Below are positions 15,199 to 23,258 of a DNA stretch of 34,914 bases, piece by piece (within the stretch, counting starts at the first letter, position 1; every line of letters starts with the position of its first letter). Origin of the DNA: an uncultured Clostridia bacterium (GTDB lineage Bacteria > Bacillota > Clostridia > Oscillospirales > Acutalibacteraceae); the NCBI GenBank assembly GCA_944383495.1, contig CALWPT010000015.1, positions 1 to 34,914 of the forward strand, read 5' to 3'. Made by a program: the position numbers and the translations under genes. The notes under the pieces are model-generated. The model saw only the letters and a program-made list of their open reading frames with translations. It was not told the origin of the DNA and made no database searches.

Positions 15199-15333
15199 GT
15201 TACGCAGCGCGATAAATAGATGTTGGAACGGTAAAAGCCGAAAAACGTTATGTTTATCGTCAATTTTGCAATTAGAGAACAGCGGCATTACCGCTGATTT
15301 GCGTAAAAACTCTCGTAGGGTCAGTGTTTAGTG
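15199..15333 (+). other. Untranslated 3' part of the orphan unit
   Basis: No coding signal seen. It holds one small hairpin, CAGCGG (15280-15285) with CCGCTG (15291-15296), not followed by a T-run. It leads directly into the strong terminator. Confidence 0.4.
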
Positions 15334-15389
15334 AAAAAGCTCGTACTGCGCCGGGAAATATTAGTACCCGGCCGGTGCGGGCTTTTTTT
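15334..15389 (+). terminator. Strong terminator of the orphan unit
   Basis: AAAAAGC (15334-15340) pairs with GCTTTTT and the inner GCCGGG (15350-15355) pairs with CCCGGC (15367-15372) around an A/T-rich loop. Seven T residues follow (15383-15389). Minus-strand genes end to its right and have their own terminator, so this one serves rightward transcription. Confidence 0.8.
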
Positions 15390-15402
15390 CATGGGATTAA
15401 AC

Positions 15403-15437
15403 AAAAAAACGACCTGTTACACAGACGGGCCGTTTTT
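15403..15437 (-). terminator. Terminator of the polysaccharide operon
   Basis: On the minus strand AAAAACGGCC pairs imperfectly with GGTCGTTTTT and is followed by TTTTTTTGTTT. It lies about 50 bases after the aminotransferase stop and closes the 11-gene operon. The AT-rich ends suggest it can act in both directions. Confidence 0.75.
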
Positions 15438-15487
15438 CTTGAGGGCTGCTTCACAAAGCTCCGTGCCGCGCTACCGACCTGCCTGAA

Positions 15488-16615
15488 TTATGCAAGCACC
15501 GTTTGCAGCAACTCGTCCGACACGGCTTCAATTTGCCTTCTCGTTAGATAAGGATGCATCGGCAGCGACAATACCTGAGACGCTGCTTTTAAAGCATTGG
15601 GGCACTTCACCGCGGGAATTTGCAATCCGGCAAAGGCCTTTTGCTCATGCATGGTTTTCCCATAATATACCATGGTGGGAATTCCAGCTTTTTTCAGCCG
15701 TTCCATCACAAGCGCCCTTTGCTCTGAATCCCGAAGACGGATGGTATATTGTGCAAAGGAGGAGGCAAAGCCACTTGGAATATCCGGAACTGTCACCCGC
15801 CCCCGCAGATGCTCAGTATACATTCCAGCAGCTCGACGCCGCAATTCCAGCTCTTCTTCAAAAATTTCCAGTTTGCATAGCAATATGGCAGCCTGTACCG
15901 TATCCAAACGGGCGTTGAGTCCGATACGAATATTATCATATTTATCCGCTCCATGGCCGTGAACCCGCAAAGAACGCAGAAGCTCCGCCAGCGCCGGATC
16001 ATCGGTAAACACCGCACCGCCGTCTCCATAGCATCCCAGCGGCTTGGCAGGAAAAAAGGAGGTAGCCGAAGCGTTGCCAAAGGTGCAGGCCTTCCTCCCT
16101 TTCAAACTGCCGCCAAATCCTTGGGCTGCATCCTCCAGCACCAACAGGTCATAGCGGTTGGCTACCGGCAATAGAGCCTCATAGTCGGCAGGCAGGCCAA
16201 ACAAATCCACTGGGATTACAGCCCTTGGCCGAAGCTGTCCCTCCCGCTTAATTTGCAGAACAGCCTCTTCCAGACATGCAGCAGAGAGGTTGAAGGTATG
16301 TTCCTCTACGTCGACAAATACCGGCGTTGCGCCCGTCAGCGCCACCATCTCCGCCGTGGCGAAAAAAGTGAAATCGGGAACAAACACCGCGTCGCCCGCT
16401 CCGATCCCCCACGCCATCAGGGGAAGCAGCAGCGCGCTTGTGCCGCTGGAGCACGAGACGCAGAATTTCCGTCCTGTGTAAGCTGCCAGCTTTTCCTCCA
16501 ACTGGGCTACCTGCGCTCCTTGAATGTAGTGGCCGCCTTCCAATACAGCTTGGATGGATTGGGTAAGTTTGTCTCCCAACCGCTTTCGCTGGGCTTTCAA
16601 ATCTATAAATTCCAT
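15488..16615 (-). CDS. DegT/DnrJ/EryC1 aminotransferase, WbpE/WlbC-like
   Basis: PLP enzyme of 375 residues that probably adds the 3-amino group to UDP-2-acetamido-3-keto-glucuronic acid using glutamate. CSSGTSALLLPL (about 55-66) binds the phosphate, EDAAQGFGG (161-169) holds the Asp that contacts the pyridine nitrogen, and SFFPAKPLGCYGDGGA (about 186-201) carries the PLP lysine (K191). This last motif is typical of WbpE/WlbC rather than PglE-type 4-aminotransferases. ATG 16615 has GGAG eight bases upstream. It is the last gene of the operon, about 7 kb from its likely partner dehydrogenase; the WbpE role is inferred from that partner set. Confidence 0.88.
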   Translation of the reverse strand: MEFIDLKAQRKRLGDKLTQSIQAVLEGGHYIQGAQVAQLEEKLAAYTGRKFCVSCSSGTSALLLPLMAWGIGAGDAVFVPDFTFFATAEMVALTGATPVFVDVEEHTFNLSAACLEEAVLQIKREGQLRPRAVIPVDLFGLPADYEALLPVANRYDLLVLEDAAQGFGGSLKGRKACTFGNASATSFFPAKPLGCYGDGGAVFTDDPALAELLRSLRVHGHGADKYDNIRIGLNARLDTVQAAILLCKLEIFEEELELRRRAAGMYTEHLRGRVTVPDIPSGFASSFAQYTIRLRDSEQRALVMERLKKAGIPTMVYYGKTMHEQKAFAGLQIPAVKCPNALKAASQVLSLPMHPYLTRRQIEAVSDELLQTVLA

Positions 16616-16628
16616 GATATCCGCTCCA

Positions 16629-17318
16629 TTACTGAAATACACAGGCCAGGCTCTTCAAAATCAGCTTGGCGTCCGTGAAGAAGGATATGCTTTTCAAATA
16701 TTTCAGGTTGATTGCCATTTTCTTTGGGAGGATTTCCTGAATATAATAATTTTCCGGGTTTTTTTGATCCGCCAAAAGCTCGCTTTCCTGGCGGTAAACA
16801 ATACTGGCAGCGCCGGTCATTCCCGGCGCCAGCAGCAATGTTGCATACATTTCAGGCGTGTATTCCCTTACATACCGGGGAACCTCAGGCCGCGCCCCAA
16901 TAATCGACATATCTCCCTTTAAAACATTGATAAACTGCGGAAACTCGTCGATCCGGGAAGCCCGGAGCACATGGCCAATAACCGTGATCCGGGAATCTCG
17001 GTTTCCCACGGTGATAGGCGCGCCCATATGATCCGCGTTTTTGACCATGGTACGGAATTTCAGAATCCAAAAGGATTTTCCATTCTTCCCCACCCGCTCC
17101 TGCCGGTAAAATACTGGACCGCGGGAGGTGCACTTAACCAAAAGAGCAGTCAGCAAAAGCAACGGCGATAAAATCAATAGTAAAAGCAGGCTAATTAAGA
17201 TATCCAGACCCCGCTTGATCCACAAATACCCGCATTTTCCGCGTAGGATAAGATAATATTGTAAAACCGGCTCGGTTTGAAACACGCCGGGCAGCTTTGT
17301 AATATTTCGGGTAAGCAA
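16629..17318 (-). CDS. Undecaprenyl-phosphate sugar phosphotransferase (bacterial sugar transferase)
   Basis: A 229-residue monotopic phosphoglycosyl transferase that puts the first sugar-phosphate on undecaprenyl phosphate at the inner face of the membrane. KRGLDI (35-40), the re-entrant hydrophobic segment (about 40-62), GPVFYRQERVGKNGKSFWILKFRTM (67-91 region) and the catalytic Asp-Glu pair in SRIDEFPQ (D124/E125) are all present, then GDMSIIGARPE. The long WbaP-type N-terminal membrane domain is absent, as in PglC-like enzymes. The start is TTG 17318 with GGGAG eight bases upstream, four bases after the preceding stop. The WbpM-like dehydratase suggests a 6-deoxy HexNAc substrate, but this is inferred. 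Confidence 0.93.
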   Translation of the reverse strand: MLTRNITKLPGVFQTEPVLQYYLILRGKCGYLWIKRGLDILISLLLLLILSPLLLLTALLVKCTSRGPVFYRQERVGKNGKSFWILKFRTMVKNADHMGAPITVGNRDSRITVIGHVLRASRIDEFPQFINVLKGDMSIIGARPEVPRYVREYTPEMYATLLLAPGMTGAASIVYRQESELLADQKNPENYYIQEILPKKMAINLKYLKSISFFTDAKLILKSLACVFQ

Positions 17319-17322
17319 CCGC

Positions 17323-18573
17323 TTATCTCCCTTCTTTATGAATTGCGGATAAAAAGCGCTGAGCTAACATGGGATAATTATGATGCTTCAGCACATATGC
17401 GCGGCCCTGTTCCCCCATTTTAATGCGTTCCTCTACCGGAGTATCCCGTAAACGCTTTACTGCCTCGGCGACAGCCTTGGGATCAGAGGCGGCAACGCTT
17501 AATCCGCAGCCGGAAGTTCCCACCGGATCATTGGCAGCTTCCACCGCATAAATTACCGGCTTTGCCGCCAGCATATAATCGTAAAGCTTATTGGGACTCA
17601 TGCCGTACGCATACAGCCGGCATTTCTTCGCGCCAAAATACAGAGCGTCCGCCTTCTCCAGCAGCGCGGGAACGCACCGCTTTTCCACCGAAGGCAGGAA
17701 ATAAACATTTTTTATACCGTCTTTTTTCACCTGCAATTGAAGTGCCGGTTTTTCAATGCCATCCCCCGCCAACACAGTGGCAAAGCTGTCATCCAACAGC
17801 TTTGCGCTTCGCAGCAGATTGAAAAGATCATTGGATCTGGCATGTCCTCCGGCGTATAAAAGAATAAATTTATCCTCCCTGCGAAGTTGGGAAAGCAGCT
17901 CTGTATGCTGCTTTGGAAGCGCCGCGCCGCCTTCTTCCGGAATCACACCGTTGGGAATATAACAAAATTTTTTTTCAATTTGCTCTTTTCCAACGCCGGT
18001 TTTAAAGGCCCGCTCTTCCATGTGCCGGTTGGCTGCCGGCAACAGTGAAATCACCCGGTCAGCGTCCCGAAACGCAGCGTCCTCCGCCTTTTGCATCACT
18101 GCCATCACTGGGTTCCAGGGCGGAAGATTCCCCAGCACCATGGGGGTCATAGGCCATAAATCATGAATTTCATAAACCAAAACCGCCCCCCTGCGCCGGG
18201 CAATATTCCGAGCCGGATATATATCAAAGGGATAAGTGGAAGAAGCGATGACCGCATCGGGCGACAGCTCTTGCGCCAACGTTTCTGCTCTTCTATTTAC
18301 TTTTTCCACAAATTGCAAAATATTTCTCGCCCTTCCAGGGCCGTTGCCATGGTATGGACTGGTTTTCACCCATGTATATGGGATCCCATCCACGAATTCC
18401 GTTGTAAAATCCTTGGTAATGACAGGGTTTTCCCGCCGAAGATGGGAATAATCAGCAGCCAGGATAGTAACTGTATGGCCAAGCCTCGTCCATTCCCGCG
18501 CCATATAATACGGGCGGAACTCCATTCCATGGCGGACAGAGCCGGCATAATGATCTATATATAAAATATTCAT
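17323..18573 (-). CDS. GT4-family glycosyltransferase (WbuB-like)
   Basis: About 416 residues, GT-B fold. The N-terminus MNILYIDHYAGS with GMEFRPYYMAREW is typical of GT4 enzymes in polysaccharide clusters. HDLWP lies near 148, and the C-terminal donor-binding domain has LYAGGHARSNDL and SPNKLYDYMLAAKPVIY, whose acidic/aromatic pattern stands in for the EX7E motif. It adds a sugar to the lipid-linked repeat at the cytoplasmic side; donor and linkage are unknown. ATG 18573 avoids overlap with the upstream gene; an ATG 39 bases earlier is possible. Confidence 0.9.
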   Translation of the reverse strand: MNILYIDHYAGSVRHGMEFRPYYMAREWTRLGHTVTILAADYSHLRRENPVITKDFTTEFVDGIPYTWVKTSPYHGNGPGRARNILQFVEKVNRRAETLAQELSPDAVIASSTYPFDIYPARNIARRRGAVLVYEIHDLWPMTPMVLGNLPPWNPVMAVMQKAEDAAFRDADRVISLLPAANRHMEERAFKTGVGKEQIEKKFCYIPNGVIPEEGGAALPKQHTELLSQLRREDKFILLYAGGHARSNDLFNLLRSAKLLDDSFATVLAGDGIEKPALQLQVKKDGIKNVYFLPSVEKRCVPALLEKADALYFGAKKCRLYAYGMSPNKLYDYMLAAKPVIYAVEAANDPVGTSGCGLSVAASDPKAVAEAVKRLRDTPVEERIKMGEQGRAYVLKHHNYPMLAQRFLSAIHKEGR

Positions 18574-18592
18574 ATGTCCCAGTCCCTTTCGA

Positions 18593-19690
18593 TTATACCG
18601 CCAGTTCTTCATACACTGCTAATAGAACCTGTTCCTCCTGCGCCCAATTATATTTCTCCAGCACCAGCCTGCGGCCGTTTTCTCCCATCTCCTCCGCGGC
18701 AGGATCAGAAAGGAGGCGTTTAATCGCGCCTGCAATAGACTTGGGGTCCAAGGGATCCACCGTCACGCCGCAGCGTCCTTCCTCCAAAATGCCGCGCCAC
18801 AGGGAAAAATCGGAAGCAATTACCGGAATCCGGGCGGCCATATATTCAAACATCTTGATGGGGAGCGCGTCCAGATAATTGACGATCGGGTGAAGTGTCA
18901 CCAGCCCTGCCTTGGAGGAAGACATAATGGCCGCTGCGTCCGCACGGTCTACCTGCCCGGCGTATTCCACCTTGGCCCAGCCCGGCATGGCCTTTACCTC
19001 CCGCTCCAGCGCCGGAGAATCAAAGGTTCCGGCCAGCTTCAATTTTACATCCATATATTCCAGCGCCCGAACCATTTCTACAATCCCGCGAACCCGGGTG
19101 ATGCCTCCCACATAGCAAACCGCGTTTTCCCGCGTTCCCATTGGCGGCACTGCGAATTCTGATAGCTTAGGATAATTATGTACTGCGGCAACATGGGCGC
19201 AGCCGCAGGAACGAAAAATATCCGCAATGAAATCCGTGGCAGTAACCACATAACTTAAACGACAGGCCAGGCGTTTTTCCCGCCGTTCAAACCAGCGGGA
19301 AACCGCACCCCGAAGAATTTTGGGAATCCATTCCTTTGACAAGATCTGTCGGGGAACATCCTCATGTACATCGTATATGACTTTGCCCCGCTTCATGAGG
19401 CGAAGGCCTATTTTTAAAAGTTCCGGATCGTGAAAATGAAAAATGTCCGCCTGGCAGGCCATGGCCGCACGATATACGGCCCGTGGCCCCGCCAGCAACC
19501 GAAATAGCCGAAAAGCAGGCATTTCCGCCTTTCGATAAACGAGATTCCCTTCCCCGCCTTCTTTTTGCGGGTTGATAAACACCACCCGATACCCGGCCTT
19601 TAAAAGGCTTTTAATTTCCTTTTCATAGATTCGAGAATCCGTCGGCGGATGCACGCTGGTCATCACACAAACCGTCACCGCCTTCTTCAT
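18593..19690 (-). CDS. Glycosyltransferase family 4 protein
   Basis: About 365 residues, GT-B fold. VCVMTSVHPPTDSRIYEKE near the N-terminus and DIFHFHDPELL (about 82-92) are typical acceptor-domain segments. The donor domain carries YVGGITRVRGI, LVTLHPIVNYLDALPIKMFEYMAA, and GVTVDPLDP. The ATG at 19690 overlaps the flippase stop as ATGA, so translation is coupled. A longer frame upstream is only the flippase gene read in another frame. Donor sugar unknown. Confidence 0.92.
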   Translation of the reverse strand: MKKAVTVCVMTSVHPPTDSRIYEKEIKSLLKAGYRVVFINPQKEGGEGNLVYRKAEMPAFRLFRLLAGPRAVYRAAMACQADIFHFHDPELLKIGLRLMKRGKVIYDVHEDVPRQILSKEWIPKILRGAVSRWFERREKRLACRLSYVVTATDFIADIFRSCGCAHVAAVHNYPKLSEFAVPPMGTRENAVCYVGGITRVRGIVEMVRALEYMDVKLKLAGTFDSPALEREVKAMPGWAKVEYAGQVDRADAAAIMSSSKAGLVTLHPIVNYLDALPIKMFEYMAARIPVIASDFSLWRGILEEGRCGVTVDPLDPKSIAGAIKRLLSDPAAEEMGENGRRLVLEKYNWAQEEQVLLAVYEELAV

Positions 19691-20997
19691 GCCCCCTTCA
19701 CCTTCTCCCGTTCCAACCGCATGCAGGTAACCAACAAATAAATTAAATTGGCGATCCCCGCAAAAAGATACACGCAGAACATGCCCAGAACCATTCCCGG
19801 CAGGCCGAACAGCCTGAAAAAGCAAAAGTCCAACCCAATCGTCAATAGCACCGAACAAACGTTGATGACTAAGTTAAACCGCACCCTTCCAATCGCCGCC
19901 AGGACATTTCCGGGAACGGTGCGCAGCAGGGTTCCTATTCCATAGCTAATCCAGAACAAACGCATGACAGGGGCCGCATCGCCATACTTTCCCGCATAAA
20001 GCAAATTCAGCAGAGCGGGCGTCACGGGGATTAGAATCAGCACCAAAGCCGCCATGAGCACAGCCATTCCCGCGGACAGCACGGCATAATATTTTCGAAT
20101 CCAGCGGCCGTCAAAGGAATGACGCGCAAAATAAGGATATGCAAACACCATAATGGAGGTTGCGACAAACTCCAGGTTTTGCGGCCCGGTCATGGCGATG
20201 TTGTAATTGGCCAGCAGCGCCGGGTCAGAGGAACAATGGCCTACAATAAACGTTGCCGCGCGGGGCATAAGCAGAGAGGCAAAGTTACCGCTTAGCACCA
20301 CCAAAGCATATTTCAAAAGCTCGCTTTTTTCCGAACTTCTTAAGATCTTCACAGGTGTTTTGAATAAACGGGTTCGAAACAGCAGAAGAAAGCCAAGCAT
20401 GATTCCACCTGTATAGGCGATATACCGAGCCCCAATTACGCCAGAAACACCCACAAACCGCGCCCCCAAGATTTGAAAGAGCACGGAAAGAAGGGAAAAG
20501 GAAACATTCAGAATGGTAAAGTACTGATTGCGCAGCAGTCCCCGCAGCATCAATTGCAAACTTTCAAACACAAAAGCAAAACTGGGGATCAGCGTCATCA
20601 TAAGGATATACTGCCGTTTTTCCGGCGCGTCAAAAGGAATCCACAAAAAGGCCGCCGCCATGCAGACCGCTGCCAAACCGTTAAAAAGCATGCCGTTTTT
20701 TACGCAAAACCGAAAATATGCCCGCCGCTGTCCATCATCCTCCGACATGGAAACGTACCGGAGGATAGAATTGGCAAGCCCCAAGCCGTTGGCCAGCATG
20801 ATAATGGATATGATATTATCTACATACACGAAAAGGGAATAATCCGTTTTTTCCAAAAAGCGGGGCACCAAAATAGCCGAGCAAAGCATAATGCATTTGA
20901 CCAGCGTGCTGCCGCCGATAATATGAAACAGTCCCTTTCCTTTTATCTTTTGACGCAGCGGCTTCACTGCATACCATAACCCGGAAATTTTTCTCAT
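19687..20997 (-). CDS. Wzx-like oligosaccharide flippase
   Basis: A 436-residue polytopic membrane protein with about 12 hydrophobic segments, PST/MATE-like (MOP superfamily). The N-terminus GLFHIIGGSTLVKCIMLCSAILVPRFL region and the internal AMTGPQNLEFVATSIMVFAYPYFA segment resemble Wzx proteins, which move undecaprenyl-linked repeat units to the outer face. The ATG at 20997 sits only six bases after the polymerase stop and its GGAG directly abuts the ATG with no spacer, so reinitiation after the upstream gene is likely. In-frame upstream codons are blocked by that stop. Confidence 0.9.
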   Translation of the reverse strand: MRKISGLWYAVKPLRQKIKGKGLFHIIGGSTLVKCIMLCSAILVPRFLEKTDYSLFVYVDNIISIIMLANGLGLANSILRYVSMSEDDGQRRAYFRFCVKNGMLFNGLAAVCMAAAFLWIPFDAPEKRQYILMMTLIPSFAFVFESLQLMLRGLLRNQYFTILNVSFSLLSVLFQILGARFVGVSGVIGARYIAYTGGIMLGFLLLFRTRLFKTPVKILRSSEKSELLKYALVVLSGNFASLLMPRAATFIVGHCSSDPALLANYNIAMTGPQNLEFVATSIMVFAYPYFARHSFDGRWIRKYYAVLSAGMAVLMAALVLILIPVTPALLNLLYAGKYGDAAPVMRLFWISYGIGTLLRTVPGNVLAAIGRVRFNLVINVCSVLLTIGLDFCFFRLFGLPGMVLGMFCVYLFAGIANLIYLLVTCMRLEREKVKGA

Positions 20998-21003
20998 CTC
21001 CTG

Positions 21004-22287
21004 TTAAAGCGTCCATTTTCCCAGCAGCAGGCCGGAAACGCTCCGATACTGCGGCGCGGTTTTCACAAAAGGCGCCCCGATGCCCAATGCCAGTATTACC
21101 ATGACAACTGGGCCTATATCGTTGTTATGATAAAAGGCGCTGACGTACATGTAAACAAAGGAGCCCGCCATCAGGCAAGCCGCCATCATAAAATAATCAT
21201 CCCGAAACCGGCGCCCGACTCCGTTGATCACCGGCAGCACCATAGCGGAGGTCCATACCAGCACTCCCACCGCCCCGTACTGCCGCATCAGCAGGAGCCA
21301 TTCATTGTCGGCGGCATACTGAAAATCCACCGCTGTTCCAGGTCCGATGCCCAGCAAGGGGCTTTGATGAATATACCGAAAGCTTTCCTGCCAGTGGATA
21401 TACCGTTCCTGCATGCTTTTGACGGAGCCAAACTGAAACACCTCCAAAATCCTTCCCGTAATGCTTTGCGGCAGAAGCATCAGCAAAACCGTTCCCACCG
21501 CCACCAGTACGCCGCAAAAAAGAAGGGCATCTATGATACCAAAGTTTACCCAGCAATAAAATACCGCGAAGAAGACCACCAAAAAAATTAACATTATGAA
21601 TGCGCTGCGGGAGGAACTCATCAGCAGCGCAATGCCGTTGAGAAGTATCAGCGCCGCGTACCGAAGACGGCGGCTTCGCAGCAGCATTAAAAAGGATAAG
21701 CCCACAGCAACCGCCGCCAAAAACGCAAACACATTAGGATTGGGCGTTAAGCCCACAACACGGGGTTTTGAATGATTGTTAATCAGCGAAAGGTACTGAG
21801 TCGGCGCAATATAAGGCACATAGCGCTCGTTAAGATGAAATGGATTGAAAAACTGGGTCACGGCAACAAAAGAGCTAACAGACAGCAGCCCAATCAATCC
21901 ACGGGTTACTCTCTCCCGGTCCTTTTCTTCCCGGCATCCGGCGGAAAACAGCATAAAAAGGCCCGCATAACAAAATGCTCGTAGCATTTCAGACAAATCC
22001 ACAAACGAGAAGGTCCCCCCTGAAAGCATACACCATACCTCAGAAATAAAAACGCATAAGGCAAACAATAGCAGAAAAGCGGGAAATAAAGAAAACGGCA
22101 GCCGGCCTTTGTTTTCACAGGCACAAAAGGCCAGTCCGAGCACCACAGATCCAAACAAAATGGTAGGATAATGCGGAAGCGTGCTGGGCACCATGGTGAT
22201 CAGAAACAGCACTGCTGCCAACGTCCAAGCCCTGCCCCGATACCGCCAGGCCGCCGGCGCCGCCATCTTCAAAGCGGCCGCCGTCAT
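21004..22287 (-). CDS. Wzy-like polysaccharide polymerase / O-antigen ligase family
   Basis: About 427 residues, with 10-12 membrane segments and a large loop containing ERYIHWQESFRYIHQSPLLGIGPG (about 300-323), the characteristic Wzy_C/O-antigen ligase loop. PNPNVFAFLAAVAVG and MSSSRSAFIMLI are further family features. It would join flipped repeat units outside the membrane. ATG 22287 overlaps the Wzz-like gene stop as ATGA and has AAGGGA eight bases upstream; the longer frame is ruled out by that overlap. Ligase activity is less likely because the organism is presumably Gram-positive. Confidence 0.88.
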   Translation of the reverse strand: MTAAALKMAAPAAWRYRGRAWTLAAVLFLITMVPSTLPHYPTILFGSVVLGLAFCACENKGRLPFSLFPAFLLLFALCVFISEVWCMLSGGTFSFVDLSEMLRAFCYAGLFMLFSAGCREEKDRERVTRGLIGLLSVSSFVAVTQFFNPFHLNERYVPYIAPTQYLSLINNHSKPRVVGLTPNPNVFAFLAAVAVGLSFLMLLRSRRLRYAALILLNGIALLMSSSRSAFIMLIFLVVFFAVFYCWVNFGIIDALLFCGVLVAVGTVLLMLLPQSITGRILEVFQFGSVKSMQERYIHWQESFRYIHQSPLLGIGPGTAVDFQYAADNEWLLLMRQYGAVGVLVWTSAMVLPVINGVGRRFRDDYFMMAACLMAGSFVYMYVSAFYHNNDIGPVVMVILALGIGAPFVKTAPQYRSVSGLLLGKWTL

Positions 22288-23237
22288 GACCGCTTCCCTT
22301 TGGACACTGCCGGAACGATCATCATGATCACCAGTCCCGCCAATGCGCCGCCTGCCGCGCCCACCAGAGAAGCAGTAATCCAATTGGGCTTATCTTCCAG
22401 CACTTCAATGGTCGCCGGCAGCATGATGGGCCTTGTATACTGGGCATAAGGCTTTAATTCCTGCGCCACGCTCAGTTCCTGCAACATGGCTTTACTGGCC
22501 GAACGAACGCCATACTGATTAGAATAATCCTCCAGCAGGGAAAGGAGTTCATCACTGCCCTGCAAATCTAAATCAGAAAGGCTTCCGCCATGTTCCTCAT
22601 TAAAATCAACCAGCGCCTGCAAAGCCTGTTCCAGCGCTTGATCTGCCTGTTCCTGCACCTTCAGCAGGCTGGAACGGGTAGATGCAATATTCAGCTCCGC
22701 TTGTTCTTGCAAATACGTATCTACCGCATTCTGCAAACCGGCAGCGAGAGCCGAAACGTCTTTTTGACTTTCTCCGACTACCGTAACCACCGTATTGTCC
22801 TTGCTGTTTTCGTATTCAGCGGAGATTTCTGGCAGCTTGGAAAGATTCATGGTCTCCTGGCAGTAGGCCCGAAATTCATTTCCAGCCACCATGGGGCCCA
22901 TCGTTTTTCGGGTAATATTAATCACCTGCTTGCTGACGGTGGGATTATAAAGCTTATCGCTATTTTCTGAAAAATACTGCGCCAGCATCCCATTAAACAA
23001 GCCGGATAAGGTATCGTTCTCCCTGAACTGATTATACACCACATCCTGAGATGGTAGAGAGGTTGCCTTAAGATCATAATCGAAAAAACGCAGGCTGCAC
23101 TGGAAGGAATATTGGGTTGTTGCGAGAAGGCCTACCACTGTTCCAGCAACGGCCGCTGCCAGAACCGCCAAAACGATTATCAAAGGAATAAAACGTCTAA
23201 GAAGCTGAATAAAGCCCTTAAAATTCAATTCATCCAT
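22284..23237 (-). CDS. Wzz/CapA-like chain-length determinant protein
   Basis: A 317-residue polysaccharide co-polymerase: short cytoplasmic N-terminus, TM1 about 14-38, a large extracellular helical domain with coiled-coil character (about 190-260, rich in Gln, Glu, Leu), a proline-containing stretch MLPATIEVLEDKP before TM2, and TM2 about 286-308. It controls polymer length with the Wzy-like polymerase just downstream. No tyrosine-kinase domain is fused, and no Wze/CapB kinase gene or CpsB/YwqE phosphatase is in the operon. Confidence 0.88.
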   Translation of the reverse strand: MDELNFKGFIQLLRRFIPLIIVLAVLAAAVAGTVVGLLATTQYSFQCSLRFFDYDLKATSLPSQDVVYNQFRENDTLSGLFNGMLAQYFSENSDKLYNPTVSKQVINITRKTMGPMVAGNEFRAYCQETMNLSKLPEISAEYENSKDNTVVTVVGESQKDVSALAAGLQNAVDTYLQEQAELNIASTRSSLLKVQEQADQALEQALQALVDFNEEHGGSLSDLDLQGSDELLSLLEDYSNQYGVRSASKAMLQELSVAQELKPYAQYTRPIMLPATIEVLEDKPNWITASLVGAAGGALAGLVIMMIVPAVSKGKRS

Positions 23238-23258
23238 GTAGGATCCGTCCCTTCTTCC

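Noticed and set aside
19691-19858. N-terminal extension of the second GT4 enzyme
   Set aside because: It is flippase sequence in another frame; the coupled ATG at 19690 yields the expected N-terminus.
22288-22383. N-terminal extension of the polymerase
   Set aside because: It is the 3' end of the Wzz-like gene read in another frame; the ATGA overlap gives a better start.
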